Shown here: in pieces, positions 38,266-47,279 of the stretch | Position numbering within the stretch: the stretch's first letter is position 1 | How the letters are laid out: each line of letters starts with the position of its first letter | NCBI RefSeq assembly: GCF_015265435.1 | Contig: NZ_JABJWH010000020.1 | Span: 62,001 to 126,000 of the forward strand | Direction of reading: 5' to 3' | From: Alloalcanivorax profundimaris | Lineage (GTDB): Bacteria; Pseudomonadota; Gammaproteobacteria; Pseudomonadales; Alcanivoracaceae | Length of the DNA: 64,000 nucleotides | Translations under genes and position numbers: made by a program | Notes under the pieces: model-generated | What the model was told of the DNA's origin: nothing | Seen by the model: only the letters and a program-made list of their open reading frames with translations | The model's database searches: none

Positions 38266-38702
38266 AACGCCGGCGGCTCCAGGATACGGATCAGGTTACG
38301 CCGCTGGGGCCGCACGATATCGTCCAGGGTGAACCCGTCCAGACGGGCGAGAAATTCCGCCAGCGCGTCTTCGAACATGCTTTTCAAAAGGCAGTTGGAC
38401 GTGATCCTGCAACCGCTGCCCGGATTGAAGCATTCCACCAGCGCGAGTTCCGGTTCCATGGCCCGCACCACTTCTCCCACGCCGATCTCCGACGGCGCCC
38501 GCGCCAGCAGGATACCGCCGGCCTGCCCCCGGCTGGTGACCACGAACCCCGCCTTCTGGAGTTCGTGGACCACCTTGGTCAGGTGATGGCGGGAAATCCC
38601 GTAGGCATTCGCCACCGACGAGATCGTGAGGCGACGCCCCGGGTGCAAGGCCAGCTGGATCAACACCCGCAACGCATAGTCACAATGCCGGGTAATATGC
38701 AT
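38262..38702 (-). CDS. nsrR: NsrR-like Rrf2 repressor (copy 1)
   Basis: 146 residues. The Rrf2 winged helix opens MHITRHCDYALRVLIQLALH, with SVANAYGISRHHLTKVVHEL for the recognition helix, and three Cys near 92-105 (CFNPGSGCRITSNC) for the iron-sulfur cluster. NsrR loses repression when NO attacks the cluster. It starts on the last base of the nnrS stop (TGATG), a coupled pair, and could bind the palindromes found upstream of nirK, norB and ccoN. Symbol by similarity; a second copy is at 48455. Confidence 0.85.
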   Translation of the reverse strand: MHITRHCDYALRVLIQLALHPGRRLTISSVANAYGISRHHLTKVVHELQKAGFVVTSRGQAGGILLARAPSEIGVGEVVRAMEPELALVECFNPGSGCRITSNCLLKSMFEDALAEFLARLDGFTLDDIVRPQRRNLIRILEPPAF

Positions 38703-39880
38703 CAGCCAGGCCTCCCATCCGCTCGCCGGGTCAGCAGGATCCGCCCATAGCCGCCCAGGAACACCAGCCAGGCGCCACTCCAGGCGAGCGCGGCCAGCCA
38801 CAGCCCCGCCATCATCGGCATGACGCCCAGGGCCACGGCCACCCGGGCCAGGCCGGCGCACAACATCAGCAGGTAGGCGGTCAACCCGCCGCGCCGCAAG
38901 CGTAAAGGGCGGCCGGTATGGCCGACCGCGACCCGGGTCATCACGCCCAGCACCATGGTTCCCATGGCACCGGCTCCCAGGGCATGCAGCCAGGCGGAGC
39001 CGGGCACCAGGGACAGCGCCGCCAGGCCCAGCAATACCAGCCCCGCCACCACCCAGAGGTGGCCCAGGTGCAATATCCACAGCAGCGGTTCACGCCCGGT
39101 TCGCCATCCGGCCCAGCCCACCAAACGCGCCAACACCAGCAGCGCCGCCAGCAACGCCAGCGCGGCCTGCCAGGGGGAGGACGTCAGGCCAGCGACCCGC
39201 AGGCACACCAGCACCGCCACCGTGATCAGGGCGGCACGGTCCAACCAGGGCCGAACGGTAACAAGTGCCGGATTCTCTCCCTGCTGACGCAGCCAGTTGC
39301 TCGTGAACGCCGGCGTGATACGTCCCCCGATCACCAGAATCAACAGGGCGCCGAGCAGAACCAGAGCATGCAGGTAGCGCGGGTCTCCACGCCAGTGGAA
39401 AGCGGCATCCAACCCCCAGAAAGCCAGCAGCACCAGCAAAACGACCATCTGCCGACGCTGGCGGGCGCGCCAGATACGCACTCCCGCATCCAGCATCACC
39501 AGGGGCACGAATAACAGGTCGAGGACCACTGCCCAGGGTGCCGCGTCGCCAGCCAGCGCCATCGCCAGGCGACCGGCCAGCCACACCAGCCACAGGGCAG
39601 CCAATCGCCACCCCGCCAACGGCGTCGTGCCGGTCCAGTTACACACCGCCGTGAGCAGAAAGCCGGCCACCGCGGCATTCAGGAAACCGGCCAGCATTTC
39701 ATGTTGATGCCACAGCAACGGAGGCAATGCCAGGGTGCTCTGTCCGTGCCGCCAGACCCATAACCAAAGCGGCACCAACAAGGCGGCAACCAGCGCGCTG
39801 GAGAGGAAGAACGGGCGGAATGGAAATGCCCAGAGCGTGATCGGCGCGGGGCCGGGTGCGCGTTCTCGATGTTGATCCAT
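38702..39880 (-). CDS. nnrS: NnrS-family membrane protein
   Basis: 392 residues with about 12 hydrophobic helices. WAFPFRPFFLSSALVAALLV, HQHEMLAGFLNAAVAGFLLT and GGRITPAFTSNWL are family motifs (HEMLxGF with heme-ligand His). NnrS protects against nitrosative stress and is usually controlled by NO-responsive regulators. It is divergent from nirK and shares a regulatory region with an NsrR-type palindrome. The short overlap with the Rrf2 gene suggests an operon. Confidence 0.9.
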   Translation of the reverse strand: MDQHRERAPGPAPITLWAFPFRPFFLSSALVAALLVPLWLWVWRHGQSTLALPPLLWHQHEMLAGFLNAAVAGFLLTAVCNWTGTTPLAGWRLAALWLVWLAGRLAMALAGDAAPWAVVLDLLFVPLVMLDAGVRIWRARQRRQMVVLLVLLAFWGLDAAFHWRGDPRYLHALVLLGALLILVIGGRITPAFTSNWLRQQGENPALVTVRPWLDRAALITVAVLVCLRVAGLTSSPWQAALALLAALLVLARLVGWAGWRTGREPLLWILHLGHLWVVAGLVLLGLAALSLVPGSAWLHALGAGAMGTMVLGVMTRVAVGHTGRPLRLRRGGLTAYLLMLCAGLARVAVALGVMPMMAGLWLAALAWSGAWLVFLGGYGRILLTRRADGRPG

Positions 39881-39931
39881 AACAAGATTCCGGTGGGTTC
39901 TGGGTTCAAACGGGCCGCGGCGGCGGCCTTT

Positions 39932-39952
39932 AGATGTATTCTATATACATCT
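39932..39952. promoter_or_regulatory. NsrR-type palindrome between nnrS and nirK
   Basis: AGATGTAT-TCTAT-ATACATCT, 8-bp perfect arms, fits the NsrR pattern GATGyAT...ATrCATC. It lies 36 bp before the nirK ATG and 52 bp before the nnrS start, so it could repress both. Confidence 0.75.
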
Positions 39953-39987
39953 TTAATCCGCTCCAACTCAAGGATCAAGGGGGATCC

Positions 39988-41334
39988 ATGAAAACCAGAC
40001 TGCTTTTATTGCTGATCGGTATTCTGCTGCCATTCCAGATGGCCACGGCCGCCAGTGAGCCGGAATACCCCGCCGAGGTCACCTTCACGCTGCGCACCGC
40101 CGTGGCGGAGGGCAAGCTCGTTTATATCGGCCAGGGAGGCAACATCGATGGGCAGGTCAATCCTACCCTTCGGGTGCCGGAGAACGCCCTGGTACAGGTC
40201 AATCTGATCAACGGCGACGGCGCCATGCACGATGTGGTGGCGGATGCCTTCGGCGCCCGTTCCGACCGGGTCACCGGCCGCGATGCCAGCACGGTGATGG
40301 TGTTCCGTACCGGCAAGGCGGGTGAGTTCCGCTACTGGTGTTCCGTGCCAGGCCACCGTGCCGCCGGCATGGAAGGACTCATCCTGGTGGGCAAGGGCGC
40401 CTTCGATGCCGGCGACAAGGCGGCGGATCTAAGCCATCCGCCCACCGATATCCCGCCCGCGATCGGCGACCGGCCACCCCGTGACGTCTCCGTGGACCTC
40501 CATACCACCGAGAAGACCGGTCACCTGGCCGATGGAACCCGCTACAAATTCTGGACCTTCAACGATCAGGTACCCGGCCCGTTCCTGCGCGTCCGTCAGG
40601 GCGACCGGGTTACCGTGAACCTGCACAATGACAAGACATCCACCATGGTGCACTCCGTGGACTTCCACGCCGTGACCGGGCCGGGTGGCGGCGCCGAGGT
40701 CACACAGGCGGCGCCGGGCAAGACCGCGAGCTTCCGCTTCCGCGCCCTGAAGCCCGGCCTTTACGTCTACCATTGCGCCACGCCGATGGTGGCTCACCAT
40801 ATCACCAACGGCATGTACGGCCTGATACTGGTCGAACCCGCCGGCGGCCTGGCGAAAGTCGACCGGGAGTTCTACGTGATGCAGGGGGAGATCTACACCA
40901 CGGAGGCCCATGGTCAGCATGGCGACCTGTCCTTCTCCCTGGACAAACTGCTGAACGAAAGACCCGAGTACTACATCTTCAACGGCGCCAGCGACGCCCT
41001 CACCAAGACCCATCGCATGGAAGCAAGCGTCGGCGAGACCGTGCGCATCTTCTTCGGCGTGGGCGGCCCCAATGCCACCTCTTCTTTCCATGTCATCGGC
41101 GAGATGTTCGACCGGGTCTACCATGAAGGCAGCCTGACCAGCCCTCCAATGCGGGATGTGCAGACCACCACGGTCGCCCCGGGCGGCGCCACCATGGTGG
41201 AGTTCCAGGTGGACTTCCCGGGCCGCTACATTCTCGTCGACCATGCGCTTTCCCGCATGGAACGAGGCCTGGTGGGCTTCCTGCATGTGAACGGCAAGGC
41301 GGACAAGGACATCTTCGAGCCCCTCGCACCTTAA
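39988..41334 (+). CDS. nirK: Copper nitrite reductase with extra N-terminal cupredoxin domain
   Basis: 448 residues. After a signal peptide (MKTRLLLLLIGILLPFQMAT AA) comes an extra cupredoxin with a type 1 copper set: His81, Cys118, His123, Met128. The NirK core follows: His222-Ser-Val-Asp225-Phe-His227 (T1 His, catalytic Asp, T2 His), CATPMVAHH near 270, and FHVIGEMF. It reduces nitrite to NO in the periplasm. The N-terminal domain makes a three-domain form like that of Hyphomicrobium denitrificans; it may take electrons from a partner. ATG 39988 has GGATCC-type spacing after AAGGGGG. Confidence 0.93.
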   Translation: MKTRLLLLLIGILLPFQMATAASEPEYPAEVTFTLRTAVAEGKLVYIGQGGNIDGQVNPTLRVPENALVQVNLINGDGAMHDVVADAFGARSDRVTGRDASTVMVFRTGKAGEFRYWCSVPGHRAAGMEGLILVGKGAFDAGDKAADLSHPPTDIPPAIGDRPPRDVSVDLHTTEKTGHLADGTRYKFWTFNDQVPGPFLRVRQGDRVTVNLHNDKTSTMVHSVDFHAVTGPGGGAEVTQAAPGKTASFRFRALKPGLYVYHCATPMVAHHITNGMYGLILVEPAGGLAKVDREFYVMQGEIYTTEAHGQHGDLSFSLDKLLNERPEYYIFNGASDALTKTHRMEASVGETVRIFFGVGGPNATSSFHVIGEMFDRVYHEGSLTSPPMRDVQTTTVAPGGATMVEFQVDFPGRYILVDHALSRMERGLVGFLHVNGKADKDIFEPLAP

Positions 41335-41341
41335 AACCCAC

Positions 41342-41375
41342 GGCCGGGTATCCACGGATGCCCGGCCCTTTTTTT
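41342..41375 (+). terminator. Terminator after nirK
   Basis: GGCCGGG (41342-41348) pairs CCCGGCC (41361-41367), followed by CTTTTTTT. It lies 8 bp past the nirK stop. Confidence 0.8.
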
Positions 41376-41382
41376 AACTTTA

Positions 41383-41405
41383 AAGATGCATTGCGAATAC
41401 ATCTT
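41383..41405. promoter_or_regulatory. NsrR-type site 1 before norB
   Basis: AAGATGCATT-GCG-AATACATCTT matches the NsrR consensus AAGATGyATT...AATrCATCTT. It is followed by a second copy 25 bp on, together covering the promoter region. Confidence 0.78.
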
Positions 41406-41407
41406 TA

Positions 41408-41430
41408 AAGATGTAATTTAAATACACCTT
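41408..41430. promoter_or_regulatory. NsrR-type site 2 before norB
   Basis: AAGATGTAAT-TTA-AATACACCTT, one mismatch from symmetric. With site 1 this gives two tandem sites 41 to 66 bp before the norB ATG. Confidence 0.72.
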
Positions 41431-41470
41431 ATGAAAAGCAGTTCATCAACCCATGGGGAGAACCTCAGCC

Positions 41471-43750
41471 ATGACCCACTATCGTAATCTTTGGTGGACG
41501 CTGATCGCGGTCCTCGCGGTCACCTTCGCTCTATTGGGGTATTTCGGTACCGAGGTGTATCGCAAGGCACCGCCGATCCCGGATCGCGTGGTCAGTGAAT
41601 CCGGGCAGGTCCTGATGACCGGCGAGGACATTCTCGACGGGCAGACCGCCTGGCAGTCCGTCGGTGGCATGCAGCTCGGGTCGATCTGGGGCCACGGTGC
41701 CTACCAGGCCCCGGACTGGACCGCGGACTGGCTTCACCGTGAACTGGTTGCCTGGCTTGATCTGGAAGCCGAGCAGCGCTACGGCCTCGCCTACGACCAG
41801 TTGGACGGCGAACGCCAGGCCCTGCTCCGCCAGGCTCTGAAACAGGCCTACCGCGCCAACACCTTCGATCCCGAGCAGGGCACCCTGGTGCTGTCCCGGC
41901 AGCGCATTGAGGCCATGGCGCAGGCCGCTGACTATTACAAGCGCCTGTTCAGCGATGACCCGGCGCTGCGGGGCACTCGCGAAAGCTATGCCATGAAGGA
42001 GGACACCCTGCCCAGCCCGGAACGGCGGCAGGCATTGACGCGGTTCTTTTTCTGGACCGCCTGGGCGGCGGCCACCGAGCGGACCCCGGGCGAAGCGACC
42101 TATACCAACAACTGGCCCCATGAGCCGCTGATCGGCAATGTTCCCACCGCCGAGAACATCGTCTGGTCGATCGTCAGCGTGGTGTTGCTGATCGCCGGCA
42201 TCGGCTTCCTGATCTGGGCCTGGGCCTTCCTGCGCCGGCATGATGAAGAGGAACCCACCGCGCCGGCGCGCGATCCGCTGACCCTGATTCAACTGACGCC
42301 ATCCCAGAAGGCCCTGGGAAAATACCTGTTCCTGGTGGTGGCACTGTTCATCTTTCAGGTCTTCATCGGCGCCTTCACCGCCCATTACACCGTGGAAGGT
42401 CAGAAATTCTATGGTCTGGACGTGTCGCGCTGGTTCCCTTACAGCCTGGTGAGAACCTGGCACATCCAAAGCGCGCTGTTCTGGATCGCAACCGGCTTCC
42501 TTGCCGCCGGCCTGTTCCTGGCGCCAATCATCAATGGTGGCAAGGACCCGAAATTCCAGAAACTGGGCGTGGACATCCTTTTCTGGGCCCTGGTGGTGGT
42601 CGTCGTCGGTTCCTTCGTCGGCAACTATCTGGCCATCGCCCAGGTCATGCCCGCCCATCTCAACTTCTGGCTCGGGCACCAGGGCTATGAATACGTGGAC
42701 CTGGGCCGCCTCTGGCAGATCGGCAAGTTCACCGGCATTGCCTTCTGGCTGGTCCTGATGATGCGCGGCATCACCTCGGCGTTGCGCCGTCCCGGCGAAA
42801 AAAGCCTGCTGGCCTTGCTGACCGCCTCGGTGGTGGCCATTGGCCTGTTCTACGGCGCCGGCTTTTTCTACGGCGAACGCACCCATCTGTCGATCATGGA
42901 GTATTGGCGCTGGTGGATCGTTCATCTGTGGGTGGAAGGTTTCTTCGAGGTGTTCGCGACCACCGCGCTGGCCTTCATCTTCTACAACCTCGGTCTGGTG
43001 AGCCGGACCATGGCCACCGGTGCCAGCCTGGCGTCCGCCTCCCTGTTTCTTCTCGGTGGTGTCCCGGGCACCTTTCACCACCTCTATTTCGCCGGCACCA
43101 CCACGCCGGTGATGGCCGTGGGCGCCACCTTCAGCGCCCTGGAAGTGGTGCCGCTGATCGTGCTCGGCTATGAAGCCTGGGAGCACTCCCGGCTGCGCGA
43201 AAGAAGCCCCTGGATGGCGCAGCTTCGCTGGCCACTTTCCTGTTTCATCGCCGTGGCCTTCTGGAACATGCTCGGCGCCGGGGTGTTCGGCTTCATGATC
43301 AACCCACCGATTTCCCTGTATTACATCCAGGGGCTCAATACCACGCCGGTGCATGCCCATTCCGCTCTGTTCGGCGTCTATGGTTTCCTGGCGCTCGGCT
43401 TCACGCTGCTGGTGCTCCGCTATATCCGCCCCAATCTGGTGTTCAACAACAAGCTGATGGGCACCGGCTTCTGGCTACTCAACATCGGCCTGGTGTTGAT
43501 GGTGACCACCAGCCTTCTGCCAATCGGCATCATCCAGTTCCAGGCCAGCGTCAGCGAGGGCCTCTGGTACGCGCGCAGCGAAGGCTTCATGCAGCAGGAC
43601 ATCCTGCAAACCCTGCGCTGGGTTCGCACTTTCGGGGATGTGGTGTTCATGCTTGGCGCCCTGGCGGTGGCCTGGCAGGTGGTGCTCGGCGTGATCCTGC
43701 ATCGCGCGGAACCGTCACCGGAGCAACACGAGCAACCCGCTTCTCCCTGA
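41471..43750 (+). CDS. norB: Quinol-dependent nitric oxide reductase (qNOR)
   Basis: 759 residues, one-subunit qNOR with an extended N-terminus. About 14 helices; HLWVEGFFEVFATTALAFIF shows the HxWVEG..E motif, and FHHLYFAGTTTPVMAVGATF the His pair for heme/Fe-B. The N-terminal domain (GQTAWQSVGGMQLGSIWGHG) fuses the NorC-like part. It reduces NO to N2O with quinol as donor, the next step after NirK. Two NsrR-type sites upstream would induce it on NO. ATG 41471 is preferred to an earlier in-frame ATG. Confidence 0.95.
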   Translation: MTHYRNLWWTLIAVLAVTFALLGYFGTEVYRKAPPIPDRVVSESGQVLMTGEDILDGQTAWQSVGGMQLGSIWGHGAYQAPDWTADWLHRELVAWLDLEAEQRYGLAYDQLDGERQALLRQALKQAYRANTFDPEQGTLVLSRQRIEAMAQAADYYKRLFSDDPALRGTRESYAMKEDTLPSPERRQALTRFFFWTAWAAATERTPGEATYTNNWPHEPLIGNVPTAENIVWSIVSVVLLIAGIGFLIWAWAFLRRHDEEEPTAPARDPLTLIQLTPSQKALGKYLFLVVALFIFQVFIGAFTAHYTVEGQKFYGLDVSRWFPYSLVRTWHIQSALFWIATGFLAAGLFLAPIINGGKDPKFQKLGVDILFWALVVVVVGSFVGNYLAIAQVMPAHLNFWLGHQGYEYVDLGRLWQIGKFTGIAFWLVLMMRGITSALRRPGEKSLLALLTASVVAIGLFYGAGFFYGERTHLSIMEYWRWWIVHLWVEGFFEVFATTALAFIFYNLGLVSRTMATGASLASASLFLLGGVPGTFHHLYFAGTTTPVMAVGATFSALEVVPLIVLGYEAWEHSRLRERSPWMAQLRWPLSCFIAVAFWNMLGAGVFGFMINPPISLYYIQGLNTTPVHAHSALFGVYGFLALGFTLLVLRYIRPNLVFNNKLMGTGFWLLNIGLVLMVTTSLLPIGIIQFQASVSEGLWYARSEGFMQQDILQTLRWVRTFGDVVFMLGALAVAWQVVLGVILHRAEPSPEQHEQPASP

Positions 43751-43780
43751 TTGAGCTGAATCGCGATCACGAACCAACCG

Positions 43781-43804
43781 CCCGGCGGCGGCCCCGCCGC
43801 CGGG
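43781..43804. repeat. GC-rich hairpin between norB and hemN
   Basis: CCCGGCGGCGG pairs CCGCCGCCGGG with a 2-nt loop. There is no T-run, so it is a possible attenuator or mRNA stabiliser near the hemN ribosome site. Confidence 0.55.
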
Positions 43805-43819
43805 CACCCGGAGTACGAT

Positions 43820-45214
43820 ATGGATGACAGCCTGTATGGCCTGAGCGGTCCCCTGCTGAAAAAATACGACCGCCCCGGCCCACGCTACACGTCCTACCCC
43901 ACCGCGCCATGCTTTCGCCCGGTGGCCGGCGTCGAACGCTATCGCCATGCGGTGGAGCACAGTAATGGAGACCTGCTTCCCAGGCCATTGTCGCTGTACC
44001 TGCACATTCCGTTCTGCGAGAAGCTTTGCTACTACTGCGCCTGCAACAAGATCATCACCCACGACCACCAGAAGGCGGACATCTATCTGCGCTATCTGGA
44101 GCGGGAAATAAAACTGCAGGCCGAGCTGTTCGATCCGGATCGTCTGGTCAGTCAGATTCATCTTGGCGGCGGCACCCCCACTTTTCTTGATGACCATCAG
44201 CTGACCCGTTTGATGGACACCCTGGCGCGGCATTTCCGCCTCGACATAAGCCCCGCGCGGGATTTCTCCCTGGAGGTGGATCCTCGCACGGTCACCGGAG
44301 AACGGCTGGAATGGTTCCACGCCCTGGGATTCAACCGAATCAGTTTCGGCGTGCAGGATTTCGATCCCGCCGTCCAGCGGGCCGTCAACCGGGAGCAGAG
44401 CGAAGCGGCCATCGGTGATCTGGTGCGTTCCGCCCGGCAAGCCGGCTTTCATTCCATCAATCTGGACCTGATCTATGGCCTGCCTTTGCAGACCCGCGAG
44501 AGCTTCGCGGTGACCCTGGAAAAGGTACTGGCTCTGCGCCCGGACCGGGTGGCGGCATACGGCTACGCGCACCTGCCCGGCCGCTTCCGGTCGCAAAGAT
44601 TGATCCGCACCTCCGACCTGCCCGGCGCCGACGACAAGCTCGACCTGCTGCGCCAGCTGGTCGAGCGTCTGCGCGCAGGAGGCTACCGCTATATCGGCAT
44701 GGACCATTTCGCGCTGCCGGACGACGAACTTTCCCGGGCGCTGGACGACGGTCTGCTGCACCGCAATTTCCAGGGCTATTCAACCCACGCCCGATGCGAT
44801 CTTCTGGGCATGGGCGTATCCGCCATCGGTAACATCGGCGACCACTACTGCCAGAACCAAAAGTCCCTCAAAACCTACTACCAGGCACTGGACCAGGACC
44901 GGTTGCCCATCGCTCTGGGTTACAGCAGAAGTGCCGACGACCGCCTTCGTCACGATGTCATACAGCAATTGATGTGCCTCGGCTGCGTGGACTTCGAGAG
45001 CACCGCCCGGCGTCATGGCATCGACTTTCTCCACTACTTCCAGACGGAGCTGGAGGCCCTGTCCACCTTTGTCGAGGACGGCCTGATCCGTTGCAACGAA
45101 CACGGGCTGTATCTGCGCCCCGGCGGGCGGCTGGTAATGCGCAATCTGGCCATGGTGTTCGATGCCCACCTGGGCAATGCCCGTGAAACCCGGCATTTCT
45201 CGCGAACGGTTTGA
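43820..45214 (+). CDS. hemN: Oxygen-independent coproporphyrinogen III dehydrogenase
   Basis: 464 residues, radical SAM. YLHIPFCEKLCYYCACNKII holds the cluster motif Cx3Cx2C with the extra Cys of true HemN. RYTSYPTAPCF and GVSAIGNIGDHYCQNQK are also typical. It converts coproporphyrinogen III to protoporphyrinogen IX without O2, supplying heme to the reductases of this cluster. GGAG lies before the ATG at 43820. Confidence 0.94.
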   Translation: MDDSLYGLSGPLLKKYDRPGPRYTSYPTAPCFRPVAGVERYRHAVEHSNGDLLPRPLSLYLHIPFCEKLCYYCACNKIITHDHQKADIYLRYLEREIKLQAELFDPDRLVSQIHLGGGTPTFLDDHQLTRLMDTLARHFRLDISPARDFSLEVDPRTVTGERLEWFHALGFNRISFGVQDFDPAVQRAVNREQSEAAIGDLVRSARQAGFHSINLDLIYGLPLQTRESFAVTLEKVLALRPDRVAAYGYAHLPGRFRSQRLIRTSDLPGADDKLDLLRQLVERLRAGGYRYIGMDHFALPDDELSRALDDGLLHRNFQGYSTHARCDLLGMGVSAIGNIGDHYCQNQKSLKTYYQALDQDRLPIALGYSRSADDRLRHDVIQQLMCLGCVDFESTARRHGIDFLHYFQTELEALSTFVEDGLIRCNEHGLYLRPGGRLVMRNLAMVFDAHLGNARETRHFSRTV

Positions 45215-45228
45215 GCCGGGCTCTTTCC

Positions 45229-45242
45229 TTGACCTGGGTCAG
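45229..45242. promoter_or_regulatory. FNR/Anr-like site upstream of nrdD
   Basis: TTGACCTGGGTCAG is near the TTGAT-N4-ATCAA consensus (TTGAC-CTGG-GTCAG). It lies about 100 bp before nrdD, a usual activating distance. Confidence 0.45.
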
Positions 45243-45334
45243 CGTCCCGGCTCGCAAGGATCGCCTCGGAAAAACACAACATATAGTATCAATTAACAAA
45301 TAAACCAACCATATATTGATCCCCAGGCCTTGCC

Positions 45335-47071
45335 ATGACCGACCAAGACACCCGGGTATCCGTGCGCGATACCGTCGATGAGTACCTGCAGCGCCTGGAT
45401 TGGCGCGTGCATGCCAACGCCAACCAGGGCTACTCGCTGGGCGGCCTGATCCTGAACGTCTCCGGTAAGTTGATCGCCAATTACTGGCTTGACCAGGTCT
45501 ATCCCCGGGCGGTGGCCACGGCTCATCGCGACGGCGATCTGCACCTCCACGATCTCGATATGCTGGGGGGCTACTGCGCGGGCTGGTCCTTGCGCAACCT
45601 GCTCGCAGAAGGCTTCAACGGTGTTCCCGGCCGCGCCGAAAGCCGGCCACCGCGGCATCTGTCCAGCGCCCTGGGGCAGATGGTGAACTTTCTCGGCACG
45701 CTGCAGAACGAATGGGCCGGCGCTCAGGCCTTCAGTTCCTTTGATACCTACCTGGCGCCCTATGTCCGCCGGGACCGGCTCAGCTATGACCAGGTCCGCC
45801 AGGCGGTACAGGAATTCATCTACAACCTGAACGTCCCCTCCCGGTGGGGCAGCCAGACCCCGTTCACCAACCTGACCTTCGATTGGACCTGCCCCGCGGA
45901 CCTGCGCGAACAGGTGCCGGTGATCGGCGGCGAGGAGCAGGCCTTTTACTATGGCGACCTGCAGGCGGAGATGGACCTTCTCAACCGCGCGTATCTGGAG
46001 GTCATGGAGGCCGGCGACGCCAACGGCCGCGTTTTCACCTTTCCCATTCCCACCTACAACATCACGCCGGACTTCGACTGGGACTCGGACAACGCCAACC
46101 GCCTGTTCGCGCTGACCGCCAAGTATGGCCTGCCCTACTTTCAAAACTTTCTGAACTCGGACCTGCAGCCGCACATGGTGCGCTCCATGTGCTGCCGGCT
46201 GCAGCTTGATCTCGGCGAGCTTCTGAAAAGAGGCAACGGCCTGTTCGGCAGCGCCGAGCAGACCGGCTCCCTGGGCGTTGTGACCGTCAATTGCGCGCGC
46301 CTGGGCCACCGTTTCGCCGGCGACCGCGCGGCACTGTTCGCCGAGCTGGACCGGCTTCTGGGGCTGGGCCGCGACAGCCTGGAGATCAAACGGCGATGCA
46401 TCCAGCACTGGATGGATAACGGGCTCTACCCCTACAGCCAGCGCTACCTGGGCACCCTGAGGAATCACTTCTCGACCCTGGGCGTCAACGGCCTCAACGA
46501 GATGGTTCGCAATTTCACCCGGGACCGGCTCGACATCGCCGATGAGGAGGGCCGCAACCTGGCCCTGGAACTTCTGGATCACGTCCGGCTCCGTCTGCGT
46601 GCGTTCCAGGAGCAAACCGGCCATCTCTACAACCTGGAGGCCACGCCGGCGGAGGGGACCACCTACCGTTTCGCCAAGGAGGACGCCAGGCGCTACCCGG
46701 GTATCCTTCAGGCGGGTACCGAAGCGGCGCCCTACTACACCAATTCCAGCCAGTTGCCGGTGGATTACACCGAGGATCCGTTCGAGGCGCTACTGCATCA
46801 GGATCCACTGCAAACCCGTTATACCGGCGGCACGGTGTTGCATCTGTACATGCGAGAGCGACTGAGCGACGCCGGCGCCTGCAAGCAGCTGGTCCACCGG
46901 GCCTTGTCGCGCTTTCGTCTTCCCTATCTCACCATCACGCCCACGTTTTCCATTTGTCCCGTGCACGGCTACCTGTCCGGCGAGCACGAGTTCTGCCCGC
47001 TTTGCGACGAAGAACTGCTCGCCAGGGCCGGTAGCGGCTTTCAACCATCAGACGCAAGGAGTTCGCCATGA
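45335..47071 (+). CDS. nrdD: Class III ribonucleotide reductase, catalytic part without glycyl-radical domain
   Basis: 578 residues. It reduces ribonucleoside triphosphates without oxygen. FTFPIPTYNITPDFDWDSDN and RSMCCRLQLDLGELLKRGNG carry the active-site Cys region. The C-terminus ends in HGYLSGEHEFCPLCDEELLA, the zinc-binding Cys segment, but stops before the glycyl-radical domain. That domain is encoded by the next ORF. No N-terminal ATP-cone is visible. Translation of the next ORF is coupled by ATGA, so the two proteins probably assemble. Confidence 0.9.
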   Translation: MTDQDTRVSVRDTVDEYLQRLDWRVHANANQGYSLGGLILNVSGKLIANYWLDQVYPRAVATAHRDGDLHLHDLDMLGGYCAGWSLRNLLAEGFNGVPGRAESRPPRHLSSALGQMVNFLGTLQNEWAGAQAFSSFDTYLAPYVRRDRLSYDQVRQAVQEFIYNLNVPSRWGSQTPFTNLTFDWTCPADLREQVPVIGGEEQAFYYGDLQAEMDLLNRAYLEVMEAGDANGRVFTFPIPTYNITPDFDWDSDNANRLFALTAKYGLPYFQNFLNSDLQPHMVRSMCCRLQLDLGELLKRGNGLFGSAEQTGSLGVVTVNCARLGHRFAGDRAALFAELDRLLGLGRDSLEIKRRCIQHWMDNGLYPYSQRYLGTLRNHFSTLGVNGLNEMVRNFTRDRLDIADEEGRNLALELLDHVRLRLRAFQEQTGHLYNLEATPAEGTTYRFAKEDARRYPGILQAGTEAAPYYTNSSQLPVDYTEDPFEALLHQDPLQTRYTGGTVLHLYMRERLSDAGACKQLVHRALSRFRLPYLTITPTFSICPVHGYLSGEHEFCPLCDEELLARAGSGFQPSDARSSP

Positions 47072-47229
47072 ACGCTTCCATTTCCTCCCGCCTCGATCCG
47101 GCCAAACGGCAACGCTGTGAAGTCTGGACCCGCGTCATGGGCTATCACCGGCCGGTGACGCAGTTCAACGCCGGCAAGCAGTCGGAACACCGCCAACGGC
47201 GGCACTTCGTCCAGCCACCGACTCGCTAG
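47068..47229 (+). CDS. Stand-alone glycyl-radical domain of class III ribonucleotide reductase
   Basis: 53 residues. CEVWTRVMGYHRPVTQFNAG matches the C-terminal glycyl-radical segment of NrdD, with Gly25 in RVMGYHRP as the radical site. The ORF starts with ATG overlapping the nrdD stop (ATGA) and has AAGGAG 6 bp upstream, so this is a genuine split gene rather than a frameshift. It would be activated by NrdG and then work with the large subunit. Cys17 may complete the zinc site. Confidence 0.82.
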   Translation: MNASISSRLDPAKRQRCEVWTRVMGYHRPVTQFNAGKQSEHRQRRHFVQPPTR

Positions 47230-47279
47230 ACCAACAGGAGGCAATCCGGGCCGGCTCGATCCGACCCGGAGTGAGCACC

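Noticed and set aside
41531-43360. Long open frame opposite norB
   Set aside because: It is an antisense frame with His/Gly/Gln-rich sequence and no domain; norB is clear on the other strand.
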